Virus record (IMG/VR): IMGVR_UViG_3300027608_000098
Coordinates: 1-31,372 of that record
DNA length: 31,372 nt
Strand: one strand, 5' to 3'
Origin: a virus
Made by a program: the position numbers and the translations under genes. Below, piece after piece: positions 13,516 to 20,532 of the stretch. The notes under the pieces are model-generated. The model worked only from the letters and a program-made list of their open reading frames with translations. It ran no database searches and had not been told where the DNA came from. The stretch's first letter is position 1; every line of letters begins with the position of its first letter.

Positions 13516-13543
13516 TTGAATGCGTATTTATTACGCATACAAT
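13516..13543 (+). promoter_or_regulatory. Sigma-70-type promoter with embedded operator palindrome
   Basis: -35 TTGAAT (13516-13521), 16-base spacer, -10 TACAAT (13538-13543). The perfect inverted repeat ATGCGTA-TTTAT-TACGCAT (13520-13538) fills the spacer and touches both elements, an arrangement expected for a repressor site. The ATG of the plus-strand RHH gene follows the -10 by only 7 bases, so transcription would start at or next to the ATG and the mRNA would be leaderless. Confidence 0.8.
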
Positions 13544-13550
13544 CCTACCT

Positions 13551-13694
13551 ATGAAAAAGGTAAAAACCAACCTTACAATTGACCCCAAAGTAAAACGCAA
13601 CGGCGAGCGACTAGCCAAGAAGGGCGGATTAAGTTTATCCGCGTTTATCACCACCCTGCTCGTTAAAGAGCTGGCCAAAGAAAATAAACGCTAA
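13551..13694 (+). CDS. Ribbon-helix-helix regulator (plus strand), probably leaderless
   Basis: 47 residues: KKVKTNLTIDPKVKRNGERL, with strand TNLTID and helices that end in LSLSAFITTLLVKELAKENK. This is a small RHH like Arc/CopG or an antitoxin. ATG at 13551 is 7 bases after the -10 box of its own promoter and has no Shine-Dalgarno. Upstream in-frame sequence (to 13245) has no coding character and was dropped. Together with the opposite RHH gene it forms a two-regulator divergent pair like a lysogeny switch, although no Cro/CI-type HTH repressor is seen. Its stop overlaps that of the convergent winged-helix gene. Confidence 0.75.
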   Translation: MKKVKTNLTIDPKVKRNGERLAKKGGLSLSAFITTLLVKELAKENKR

Positions 13695-13990
13695 GATTTA
13701 GGCGATTTGCCTGTGATCAGCCTGTAGTGCGGTACCTTGCGGCAATGGCCTAGAAACTTTTTCCCGCTTGAATCAACGTGAGGCAATCGGATCACATAAC
13801 TTTTTCTTTCGGCTCTGCCGTCTTTAACCAAGCAGGCTAAAAGTTTGTTGGCGTAATTTGCCGACTTGCCCCACAGCTCGGCTATCTGTTTTTTAGTCAG
13901 CCAGCCGGGTGGCACTACCTCCTGACGATACCCAGCGACATACTCCGTTAGTACAGTCGCCCAATCTGACTTTACACTGGGTAACGCCAC
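13691..13990 (-). CDS. Small winged-helix DNA-binding protein
   Basis: 99 residues from a GTG at 13990, which lies 3 bases after a strong AGGAGG. The core (PPGWLTKKQIAELWGKSANY; ANKLLACLVKDGRAERKSYV) is a winged helix: helix, turn, recognition helix and wing. The C-terminus (HYRLITGKSPKS) is basic. It overlaps the 3' end of the metallophosphoesterase gene by 19 bases. The longer upstream reading (to 14131) lies in that gene and was rejected. Its proximity to the lysogeny region suggests a transcription-control role, perhaps of the lysis/late genes. Confidence 0.65.
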   Translation of the reverse strand: MALPSVKSDWATVLTEYVAGYRQEVVPPGWLTKKQIAELWGKSANYANKLLACLVKDGRAERKSYVIRLPHVDSSGKKFLGHCRKVPHYRLITGKSPKS

Positions 13991-14718
13991 ACGCCTCCTA
14001 CTGGCGAGAGCACGTTGACCGTGCATCCCTGCCCGCCTTCTACGTACTCGCCCCAGGCTATCCCATGCTGCCACCTGGTAACCGACCGCTGGCGCCGGGC
14101 GTAGTGCATGCTGGGAATATCGGCTAGGCAACCGATCGACCAGCCTACGGGTGCGCCAAAACTACGGCCCGCAGTTCGATCTATCCTGTGCAGATGTCCC
14201 ATCACGATAGGCTTTTGAACCATCTCCACATGATCACGCACCGCGCTGGATTCCGAAAACATATAGCCGTGGCCAAATGCTGTGCCTCCTAGAATGCGCC
14301 AGCCTTTCTCAATGTCGTAAGGCACATACTGCGCCTTGAGATCCTTGCACATATTGTAAATCTCCGACTTGGCCGAGGTGCAACAGTGAGCGACGATTGC
14401 GCTAGGCGAGTATTGTAGAGCCGTTAGGCGGTGCTCATGGTTTCCCTCAAAAATGTAGCGTGGCGCCAGTTCTCGAACGAAATTAACTCCTGCATCAAAA
14501 TCCTCACGAATCGACGAACTGCGCTCGGGCGAATCCGGATCTTTCCTAGCGCTGCCCATTAGCCCGGACAGATCCACGAAATCCCCCAAGTGCAGCGTCA
14601 TATCTGGCTGCCACCTTCGCTTCATTTCTAATGCGGCACGGCAGGCGGCCGCGTTCGCCAGGTGTCCGTGGCTACAGCTAACCGCCAGCCAGCGCTTCCA
14701 CTTGCGGATGACTTTCAT
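13972..14718 (-). CDS. Calcineurin-like metallophosphoesterase
   Basis: 248 residues with most metallophosphoesterase motifs: HLGDFVDL (G45-D49), EGNHEHR (92-97), AFGHGYMF (H150) and VMGHLHRID (H175, H177). The first motif, normally D-x-H, reads SCSHGH here, so the usual Asp is replaced by Cys while H17 is kept. One metal ligand may therefore be lost or replaced. Family members cleave phosphate esters or nucleic acids; phage versions are often tied to DNA metabolism or prevention of superinfection. ATG at 14718; it overlaps the MazG-like gene by 4 bases. Confidence 0.85.
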   Translation of the reverse strand: MKVIRKWKRWLAVSCSHGHLANAAACRAALEMKRRWQPDMTLHLGDFVDLSGLMGSARKDPDSPERSSSIREDFDAGVNFVRELAPRYIFEGNHEHRLTALQYSPSAIVAHCCTSAKSEIYNMCKDLKAQYVPYDIEKGWRILGGTAFGHGYMFSESSAVRDHVEMVQKPIVMGHLHRIDRTAGRSFGAPVGWSIGCLADIPSMHYARRQRSVTRWQHGIAWGEYVEGGQGCTVNVLSPVGGVWRYPV

Positions 14719-15041
14719 TTCTTATCGGCGGCCGACGGGAATCCTTCCAGCACGGCCAAGATCTGACGGCAACTCTCACGCGATTGTGCGGCCACCACGC
14801 TCTCATCGCTCGCCCCGATCAGCGCGATCTCGGCTATCACGGAGAGCTGCATTTTAAGGGTGTGCACGTAAGTGCATAGATCGAGCACTTCCTCCCAGGC
14901 ATCCTTCCAGACTGGCCTGCGCCACAAAGCACCACCGTGCTCGTCTTGGCCCCGGCGATATTTAGCGTCTAGATCCTTGGTTAAATCGCGCAGGATCCCC
15001 GCCAGATGCTTCTCGTGTTCGGGCGTCACCGTGAACTCCAC
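14715..15041 (-). CDS. MazG-like / dUTPase-like all-alpha protein
   Basis: 108 residues. The segment KYRRGQDEHGGALWRRPVWK, then DAWEEVLDLCTYVHTLKMQL, has the KYxxGQxEHGG-xLW ... EExLDLxxY pattern of the all-alpha NTP pyrophosphohydrolase (MazG) superfamily, where Glu and Asp bind magnesium. A role in cleaning up non-canonical nucleotides, or lowering (p)ppGpp-related stress as proposed for phage MazG, is plausible. Start is GTG at 15041, within the overlap with the endolysin gene. Full catalytic Glu set (ExxE ... EExxD) is only partly visible, so activity is uncertain. Confidence 0.6.
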   Translation of the reverse strand: MEFTVTPEHEKHLAGILRDLTKDLDAKYRRGQDEHGGALWRRPVWKDAWEEVLDLCTYVHTLKMQLSVIAEIALIGASDESVVAAQSRESCRQILAVLEGFPSAADKK

Positions 15042-15544
15042 GGCCTGTTACTGACTAGGCTTTTGGCCTTTGTCTTTTTGGGGATGTCCTTGACCATTAC
15101 TTGTTCCACGGAGTTGCGTGGAATGTCACGCCAGCTGTTGTATTTAGCCGACTGTAGGTGACCAGTTTCGAAAGAGATTGCGGCCAGCTCAAAGCTCACG
15201 CCGACGTGCTCGCCTAGGCGGAAAGCTGTCTCGTTGTCCCAATCCGCAAACCACAGATCCGCGTTTTTGCCTGACTGCTTTAACGGCACCCAATCAAACG
15301 CGAGGCCGTAGTTGTGATAGCTTTCGCCTGGCTTGGCCTTAGTCACAATTCGGCCGCCAGCCGTTCTGCCTTTTGCATAAAGCGCGGCCTGCTCCTCCAT
15401 GGTGCGACGGCCGCAGTAGATCAGAGGCTCGATACGGCTTGTGACCATTTCGTTCACCCATCCCCTGACCTGTTTTTGGAAACTGGCGTCTAGGGAATCA
15501 ATCGCCCGCAAGGTACGGGAACTAGCTTCCGCGAGGCTGGTCAC
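15026..15544 (-). CDS. Endolysin, M15 family D-Ala-D-Ala/L-Ala-D-Glu peptidase
   Basis: 172 residues with the M15 zinc peptidase signature: SYHNYGLAFDWVP (H77, D84) and ETGHLQ (E126, H129), the His-Asp-His zinc ligands and catalytic Glu as in phage T5 endolysin. It cleaves peptidoglycan peptide bonds at the end of infection. There is no signal peptide, so it needs holin-type help. The GTG start at 15544 overlaps the stop of the lipoprotein gene by 4 bases, and the 3' end overlaps the MazG-like gene by 16 bases. Neighbours are small membrane and lipoproteins, confirming a lysis cassette. Confidence 0.9.
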   Translation of the reverse strand: MTSLAEASSRTLRAIDSLDASFQKQVRGWVNEMVTSRIEPLIYCGRRTMEEQAALYAKGRTAGGRIVTKAKPGESYHNYGLAFDWVPLKQSGKNADLWFADWDNETAFRLGEHVGVSFELAAISFETGHLQSAKYNSWRDIPRNSVEQVMVKDIPKKTKAKSLVSNRPWSSR

Positions 15545-15789
15545 TGCCTCGCTCGCTCTCTTTCAGTTTCTGCCAGGCTATCAGATAGCGCTTTGAGCGA
15601 TTTCGCAAACAGATCTCGGTAAGCCTGTGGGCAGGGCTTGTTTGTTCGCTCGGCCTTGTCCCACTCGTAGATGAAATAGCTGATGCTGTCCGGGCTAGGC
15701 GGCGGGCCGTCCTGCGTTTGCGAGGTTGTCGCACAGGAGCAGAGAGCCAGACTAAGAACTAGTAGGAGGGCGTTTAGTCCACCACGCAT
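15541..15789 (-). CDS. Lipoprotein, candidate outer-membrane spanin subunit
   Basis: 82 residues with a signal peptide MRGGLNALLLVLSLALCSC in which LALC is the lipobox, so the cysteine would be lipidated. A Pro-containing linker (GPPPSPDS) follows, then an acidic/basic helical tail (FAKSLKALSDSLAETERERA). Size and signal agree with Rz1-like outer-membrane spanins, though it is less proline-rich than the classical ones. It overlaps the gene for a small membrane protein (15752-15922) by 38 bases in another frame, the arrangement often seen for spanin pairs. ATG at 15789. Confidence 0.7.
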   Translation of the reverse strand: MRGGLNALLLVLSLALCSCATTSQTQDGPPPSPDSISYFIYEWDKAERTNKPCPQAYRDLFAKSLKALSDSLAETERERARQ

Positions 15790-15922
15790 CGATGTCTCTC
15801 AGTCTTTTACGGCGTTCTAGTTCTATCGCCTCAAAGTTGCGCTGAAGCGGTGATTTGCGTTTTAAGAACCAGAGCACGATCCCGATTATCCCGCCCAACG
15901 CCGTTAGTATGCCGGCGATCAT
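15752..15922 (-). CDS. Small single-span membrane protein, candidate inner-membrane spanin (Rz-like)
   Basis: 56 residues: N-terminal transmembrane helix (GILTALGGIIGIVLWFL) followed by a strongly charged region (KRKSPLQRNFEAIELERRKR). This N-in or N-out single-span layout with a basic/helical tail is that of Rz-like subunits but is shorter than usual (lambda Rz 153 aa). It overlaps the lipoprotein gene out of frame. ATG at 15922; the upstream holin-like gene stops 6 bases earlier. If this pair is the spanin it would complete lysis of a Gram-negative host. Confidence 0.55.
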   Translation of the reverse strand: MIAGILTALGGIIGIVLWFLKRKSPLQRNFEAIELERRKRLRDIDAWWTKRPPTSS

Positions 15923-15928
15923 GGGTGG

Positions 15929-16099
15929 TTATTTGCGACTAAACTTAGACAGAAAATCCACTATGCGACCGAGCGTGCGCTCAGGTTCTTCACCTGGGAT
16001 AAACGCGGCCACGGCGGCAACGGCTGCCAGTAGTGCGGTAAGTGCGCCAAGGGCGCCAAGCCAATCGATTTTAAGTAGTTGGGGGATTAGTTGTTCCAT
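15929..16099 (-). CDS. Holin-like single-span membrane protein
   Basis: 56 residues with one long Ala/Leu/Val hydrophobic stretch (LGALGALTALLAAVAAVAAF), then EEPERTLGR and a short basic tail (LSKFSRK). One transmembrane helix, charged tail and position in the lysis cluster make a holin or holin accessory plausible. ATG at 16099, preceded by AAGGG. A structural alternative (small membrane component of the tail) cannot be excluded. Confidence 0.55.
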   Translation of the reverse strand: MEQLIPQLLKIDWLGALGALTALLAAVAAVAAFIPGEEPERTLGRIVDFLSKFSRK

Positions 16100-16114
16100 G
16101 CCCTTGGCGGGGTG

Positions 16115-16375
16115 TCAAAGGCTGAATCGACGCTTGATCAACTCCCAGACCGTGCTTACTACTGCCCCGGATACTAACGCTACTAGCCACAGCTTCGTCT
16201 TTATCGTGTGGGCGTCGCGCTCCATGTTGGTTAGGCGGCCGTGATACTCGCCTAGGCTGGCTTGCGAGCGTTCTAGCAGATCCAGAATCACCGACTGGCG
16301 GGTCTCGATCCTTGCGATTGATTCACGGACTAAGCTTAACCGCTCTGAAAGTTCAGCGACTTGGTCGGTACTCAT
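16115..16375 (-). CDS. XhlA-like protein: coiled coil with C-terminal membrane helix
   Basis: 86 residues. The first 55 form a coiled coil (ELSERLSLVRESIARIETRQ; RLTNMERDAHTIKTKL) and the last part (WLVALVSGAVVSTVWELI) is a transmembrane helix followed by KRRFSL. This is the layout of XhlA/BhlA hemolysin-like holin accessory proteins found beside phage endolysins. ATG at 16375 overlaps the upstream micro-gene by 4 bases (ATGA). Likely acts in membrane disruption or lysis timing. Confidence 0.65.
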   Translation of the reverse strand: MSTDQVAELSERLSLVRESIARIETRQSVILDLLERSQASLGEYHGRLTNMERDAHTIKTKLWLVALVSGAVVSTVWELIKRRFSL

Positions 16376-16512
16376 AGTCCCTCTGCTCCTTCCGCAATCC
16401 TAACCCATTCTACGCCGTCCTTATCGCGCCAGCGTTCTATAAATCCTTCACTTTCGAGATATCGCAAAGAACTTTCTAGCTCACGCCATTCGGCTGAATC
16501 CGGCGCAGTCAT
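16372..16512 (-). CDS. 46-residue micro-protein, possible small winged helix
   Basis: Frame from ATG at 16512 (TAPDSAEWRELESSLRYLES, then EGFIERWRDKDGVEWVRIAE), one helix pair followed by a beta hairpin-like end, like a minimal winged helix. Its stop overlaps the next start by 4 bases, and its ATG follows directly after the lipoprotein gene stop. A second ATG four bases upstream is out of frame. Function unknown. Confidence 0.55.
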   Translation of the reverse strand: MTAPDSAEWRELESSLRYLESEGFIERWRDKDGVEWVRIAEGAEGL

Positions 16513-16635
16513 TCATTTCACCTGGCCTGCGTCGGTAGCAGCCCCCATCTCCCCGTAATCTGGGAGGGCGTTGTTCTCTGTGTGCTTCTTTGGCGAGCAG
16601 GAGCAGAAGAAGAGGGCGAGGAGGAGGAGGGGCAT
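16513..16635 (-). CDS. 40-residue lipoprotein
   Basis: Signal PLLLLALFFCSCS with a lipobox-like LFFC, then a short hydrophilic tail (SPKKHTENNALPDYGEMGAA). ATG at 16635 lies 1 base after the LamG gene stop and its TGA is adjacent to the next ATG. It is the second small lipoprotein of the region. Small lipoproteins here may be Rz1-like or superinfection-blocking. Function unknown. Confidence 0.6.
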   Translation of the reverse strand: MPLLLLALFFCSCSPKKHTENNALPDYGEMGAATDAGQVK

Positions 16636-16636
16636 T

Positions 16637-17422
16637 TTAGTAGATTGCGTATTTGGAGTTTAGATAACTGGTTACTTGATCGGATTCTAAATCTGTCAAT
16701 GATCTCGAATAAACAATACATTCAGAAATAAACGAATTAAGAAGCGAGGCGTCCACACCAAGAGTGCTTAATATTGTTGCCCCAAGCCTAAAATTATTAA
16801 ATGTCCGATTTAATGTATGCGAAAATGCTGATCCCTCTATTGCATTCAATTTCACGGTTAGGCTTGATCCGCTATGCCTTGCTCTGGCTATATACCAATT
16901 TGGAATGCTTGCTGAAACATTGCTTCTAGCTCCATCACCAGCGTATGACACAATCCCATTAACGCTAGAATTTAGAAGAATTGGAATATAATGCGATGTT
17001 CCATTAAAATCGGACGATCCAGTCGCTTGTTGCGTAAATACCCTTCCAAATGCAATCCTCGGATTATTAAACTGGAAAACGATGAAAACAGTTTGTGCTG
17101 TAAATGTTATTCCAGATATTGCGGCAGTTAAGTATTTACCAGTTGCAAAATTTAATGAGTTAAGGTTGTTTTTTTGTCCTATTGAAAGTGTCGGTGCTGA
17201 TGTCGCCTCAATAAAGTGCCTGCCATTACCACTTTTGTCTTCGAGTCTTTTCACTTCAGAACCATTTGTGGTTACATAATTGCCACCAGTTGTTGAATCA
17301 AAAATAGTATCCCAATCTGACGCATCCCACCATCCGACCAGATTCGCTACTTTGCTTGGATTAAACATCCTGCGGGTCTTTTGATTTACTGGCAACGGAG
17401 CCACTGCCGAATACAAAGGCAT
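16637..17422 (-). CDS. LamG/ConA-lectin-like tail-associated protein
   Basis: 261 residues. Residues 25-80 (NLVGWWDASDWDTIFDSTTG; VKRLEDKSGNGRHF) and the following alternating beta pattern (AQTVFIVFQFN; NWYIARARHSGSSLTVKLNA; RLGATILSTLG) are typical of concanavalin A-like/laminin-G domains found in phage adhesins. The WWDASD start of the domain and ESDQVTSYLNSKYAIY end are common in viral and bacterial surface LamG proteins. It probably binds carbohydrate on the host or decorates the tail. It follows TAGGAG 6 bases upstream of ATG 17422. More AT-rich than the replication genes. Confidence 0.7.
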   Translation of the reverse strand: MPLYSAVAPLPVNQKTRRMFNPSKVANLVGWWDASDWDTIFDSTTGGNYVTTNGSEVKRLEDKSGNGRHFIEATSAPTLSIGQKNNLNSLNFATGKYLTAAISGITFTAQTVFIVFQFNNPRIAFGRVFTQQATGSSDFNGTSHYIPILLNSSVNGIVSYAGDGARSNVSASIPNWYIARARHSGSSLTVKLNAIEGSAFSHTLNRTFNNFRLGATILSTLGVDASLLNSFISECIVYSRSLTDLESDQVTSYLNSKYAIY

Positions 17423-17431
17423 CGCCTACTC

Positions 17432-18538
17432 CTAGCTAACTTGGCAAACGCGTGCCGTGCTACCAGAAGCAGAAAACACGGCTGTGTGTAAAAGCGATAA
17501 CTGTCCCTGCGGGCACTCCCAATAGTCTCCCGCAGATAAGCGAACCTGATAACTGATAGTGGTGCAGGTAGCACCGCTAGAAATGAATAGATTGCCAGGC
17601 CCCTCTGAAAATACCGTCAGCACTTCCCTGCCCGCCACTGCCGAGACAAGTGTGGTGGAGGCCGTGGTGCTTGTAAAATTGCTATTAGTTACAGTCGTGC
17701 CTTGGAGTGGGTAGAATGTGACTACGCTGTTAGAGATAGAGGCCGTGACAGAGCCGATTTGGGCTGTGCCAGCGACTAATGCTGGGAGCGTAGTTAGTGA
17801 TACTGGTTGAGTGGCTTGAAAGAATGTTCCGCTTACTGGAACTGTGCCAGAGATAGATGCGGTGACTGAGCCAATCTGTGCAGTTCCTGCTCCGATGGTG
17901 ACCGTCCCTGCTCCAATCGTCACCACGCCGATTCGGTTTGTGCCAGCGGGAATGGCAGAGCCAATGGTGACTGTGCCAGAAATGTTTAGTGGAGTTCCAG
18001 TAGTGCCATATTCTGTTCCAGCATCATTTATTAAAGAAACACCAATACGATTTCCGTTTCCAAAATTCTCTCCACTTGCACCAATCTGAATTGGAACAAA
18101 TGTATTTCCAAAAGACTCTTTACCAAAAACATTCGCCGTCACCGTGCCATATACTGGGAATGCATTGTTTCCATCAACTGGATCGCCCCCTTGAGTCACC
18201 CTCACATCAAAATTAGCTGAAGAATTTACCGTCACCGTGCCAGAGATGGCGGGGAGTGAGCTGACGGTTACTGAATTACTCGCCACCTGATCGTCGTAAT
18301 AGATGACGAGGGCGGCGGTGGTCGTTAGCCCGGCAGTCGTTGCAACCAGGGTGAGTGCAGTATTTGCGCCGGACGTAAAGGCAGAAGCAGTCACTGAGCT
18401 ATCCGCAAAGTTGTACATGATCCGCCCGCGATCGGCGGCCGTCACTAGCAGTAGCTGATCGCGATCGATGTTCAGCCCGGTAAGCGTCAAGACGTTAGTG
18501 GTGGGCGAATAAGAATAATTAGGCCAGATCTGTTTCAT
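17432..18538 (-). CDS. Repetitive tail-fibre-like structural protein
   Basis: 368 residues, rich in Ser/Thr/Val/Gly. The central part is built of beta repeats such as SGTVTIGSAIPAGTNRIG, GAGTVTIGAGTAQIGSVTAS and repeated IGSVTASIS (twice), a recurrent pattern of trimeric phage fibres and appendages. The N-terminal part (NYSYSPTTNVLTLTGLNIDR) and the C-terminal part (SEGPGNLFISSGATCTTISY; EVLTVF) look like separate folded domains. ATG at 18538 has AAGGAG about 11 bases upstream. It probably forms part of the fibre or baseplate; receptor unknown. Confidence 0.7.
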   Translation of the reverse strand: MKQIWPNYSYSPTTNVLTLTGLNIDRDQLLLVTAADRGRIMYNFADSSVTASAFTSGANTALTLVATTAGLTTTAALVIYYDDQVASNSVTVSSLPAISGTVTVNSSANFDVRVTQGGDPVDGNNAFPVYGTVTANVFGKESFGNTFVPIQIGASGENFGNGNRIGVSLINDAGTEYGTTGTPLNISGTVTIGSAIPAGTNRIGVVTIGAGTVTIGAGTAQIGSVTASISGTVPVSGTFFQATQPVSLTTLPALVAGTAQIGSVTASISNSVVTFYPLQGTTVTNSNFTSTTASTTLVSAVAGREVLTVFSEGPGNLFISSGATCTTISYQVRLSAGDYWECPQGQLSLLHTAVFSASGSTARVCQVS

Positions 18539-18554
18539 TTTCTTGTGCTCCTTG

Positions 18555-18689
18555 TCATCCCAAGGCGATTGCCAGCGCCACGGCCGTGCCAGTGGTCACG
18601 CCACCCGCTCCAGTTCCACCCGTCACAATAGGCGTACCAATGGCAACGCTAATGCTGGCAGGCCCGCAAACTGTGGCTGTGATAGGCAT
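18555..18689 (-). CDS. 44-residue Gly/Thr/Ala-rich micro-protein
   Basis: Frame from ATG at 18689: PITATVCGPASISVAIGTPI, then VTGGTGAGGVTTGTAVALAI. Its start shares its A with the upstream stop (TAATG). Low-complexity and hydrophobic; it could be a short membrane-proximal or structural peptide. Composition matches the fibre genes around it, so it is likely part of that cluster, but no function can be given. Confidence 0.55.
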   Translation of the reverse strand: MPITATVCGPASISVAIGTPIVTGGTGAGGVTTGTAVALAIALG

Positions 18690-19024
18690 TATTCGGTCAC
18701 CTCGCCCGCAATCGTCACGGAACCTTGCAACAAGCGGATTTTAGTGGCTGCACTTGTAGTTAGTAATAAATCCCATTTGCCGCCGCTGATAGGAAGAGCC
18801 GATGCCGTCGCTGCGTTTAATGCCAAGGTAAGGCTGCCAGTCGTGCCAGTGGCAGTAACGGTCGCAAACGTGGCAAGTAGGTTGCCGTTGTAGGTATCGC
18901 GGATCTGCGCGGCTGCGGTTGCGCCAGCAAGCGAATACGTTGCGCCAGTGCCGTCCTTTACGGCCACTTCCAAGGCAAGATCCACGCCTTGTTCAATAGT
19001 AAGATTATAAACGCCTGCGGCCAT
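18689..19024 (-). CDS. Baseplate/tail structural protein, BppU-N/Ig-like
   Basis: 111 residues with alternating beta strands (MAAGVYNLTIEQGVDLALEV, then AVKDGTGATYSLAGATAAAQ, then IRDTYNGNLLATFATVTATG). The first half (a VYNLTIEQG strand followed by a D-x-x-L-E-V strand) is like the N-terminal domain of BppU and related phage baseplate proteins. ATG at 19024, and the stop overlaps the next ATG (TAATG). Probably an adaptor at the tail tip. Confidence 0.6.
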   Translation of the reverse strand: MAAGVYNLTIEQGVDLALEVAVKDGTGATYSLAGATAAAQIRDTYNGNLLATFATVTATGTTGSLTLALNAATASALPISGGKWDLLLTTSAATKIRLLQGSVTIAGEVTE

Positions 19025-19049
19025 ACTTCTGGATGGCGTGTGTCAAAGG

Positions 19050-20510
19050 CTAGTAGCCAATGACGGTAATGCGAAATGTGGCAGCGTTTTGTGTCTTACT
19101 AGAGTTGGTTGCGTTGATTGCATCGACATGTATTTGATCTGTTGCCACTACATGTCCTAAAAATGCAAGACCCTCAGTGAGTTCAGCAGGAAGGCCAAGC
19201 AACACTATGTCGTTCAGCGATGCCCCAGGAACCGATATCGTAATAGAAGTTGAGGAATTATTTGGAACACTTCCAAAGTTTAATGATGTTGTTACGTTGA
19301 TGGTTTCTGTGGATTGAGGCAGCACGCCGTAGGTTGTGGACGAAGCAAATAAGCCAACATTTATTAAGCCTGAAACGACATTGAGACCAGATTGTGGGCT
19401 GGATTTGGAAACAAAATTAGCATCGCTTTCGCTCTTAGTATAATAACTCGCCTGATTTCCTGGGACTGAGCTACCTGCGGTAATAAGATCTTTTCTTAAT
19501 GTAATCGACCCCTGATATATTGTCTTTGGGGTGCCATCCTCGGTAAGTTCAATTTCAATAGTCGGAGTAATTGAATTTTCGGAAGTATCAGCAAAAGCAT
19601 CCTCAACTTCAGCGGTATTGATTGTCAGAGTTGTTTGTTTTAGCGGGGTAAACTGTATTCCGGTAGCGTCTAATGAAAGTGCTGTAACGATATTTGTCAG
19701 GCCGAGTCTGCCCGTGAATGATATAATGTATCCCTGTTTTCCATTATCCTGCACGGAGCAGTTTGCCGTGACAGTGCTAATGCCAGACGAGATTGCTGTC
19801 TGAACTGAAACTGCTGAGGTAAAGAGAGGAATTCCAGTTGTAGCGTTCGCCCCAAAAACCAAGGCGAAAGATCCGCCCCGAACAAGATCCCCAACGGTCA
19901 GCTCATACGTTTCGTTCTGCGTGGTAGATCCATCAGATAGCTTTGTAAGAGCGATCTGTCCTGCTGTTGGAGTTGTTGTAAAAGTATCGGAATAAACGAT
20001 TGGATTGCGAACAAGCTTGACCACTTGTTGCGCCTGCACAGATGCCGCTGGGTTTCTGCGGGTGCTAACGAGTACAGAACTGGTTGGGAATAATGTAAAT
20101 GAGTCCGATCCAAATGACATGGCCGTATTAGGCTGAGTTGCGGTAAGTAAATATGATCCGTAATCACCCGTACCGTACAGAGCAACCGTACTTACATTAT
20201 TAGAAATTGCATTGTATACGGAAATTGCTGTCGCATTAAAGGCAATAGCAGATGACGTCGTCCCGTTAATTGATAGCTTAAATGATCCAGCCGAGGGTTC
20301 TTGCTCGATTGTGCCTATCCCCACTTTAAGACTTGAGCCGGTTGTGGTAATATCATCGTAAGAACCGTTTGCCTGTTTTTGCAAAAGGCGGAGGCGCAAA
20401 GTGTAAGTATCGTTTCTTGTAAGCGTTGGCAATGCGCCGCCCACAACGCTCCCGCCTTCAATAAGCTGGCCAGAGGATGTGTCGATGTATAGATCTAGCG
20501 TAGAGGCCAT
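19050..20510 (-). CDS. Large beta-rich tail protein
   Basis: 486 residues, mostly beta strands. An N-terminal domain (STLDLYIDTSSGQLIEGGSV; LTRNDTYTLRLRLLQKQANG) is followed by further repeated beta patterns (SGSFKLSINGTTSSAIAFNA; NETYELTVGDLVRGGSFALV; EIELTEDGTPKTIYQGSITL). The C-terminus (ITISVPGASLNDIVLLGLPA; HVVATDQIHVDAINATN) ends in a fold common to fibre tips. No helical tape region. Located among fibre genes; a tail-tip or fibre component is likely. Its ATG at 20510 has no clear Shine-Dalgarno, unlike its neighbours. Confidence 0.65.
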   Translation of the reverse strand: MASTLDLYIDTSSGQLIEGGSVVGGALPTLTRNDTYTLRLRLLQKQANGSYDDITTTGSSLKVGIGTIEQEPSAGSFKLSINGTTSSAIAFNATAISVYNAISNNVSTVALYGTGDYGSYLLTATQPNTAMSFGSDSFTLFPTSSVLVSTRRNPAASVQAQQVVKLVRNPIVYSDTFTTTPTAGQIALTKLSDGSTTQNETYELTVGDLVRGGSFALVFGANATTGIPLFTSAVSVQTAISSGISTVTANCSVQDNGKQGYIISFTGRLGLTNIVTALSLDATGIQFTPLKQTTLTINTAEVEDAFADTSENSITPTIEIELTEDGTPKTIYQGSITLRKDLITAGSSVPGNQASYYTKSESDANFVSKSSPQSGLNVVSGLINVGLFASSTTYGVLPQSTETINVTTSLNFGSVPNNSSTSITISVPGASLNDIVLLGLPAELTEGLAFLGHVVATDQIHVDAINATNSSKTQNAATFRITVIGY

Positions 20511-20532
20511 TTAGGATTAGTGGGTGTCAATT

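Noticed and set aside
13397-13678. Minus-strand frame opposite the plus-strand RHH gene
   Set aside because: It is antisense to the RHH gene and its promoter; the actual minus-strand RHH gene is in a different frame (13284-13445) and has a clear family pattern.
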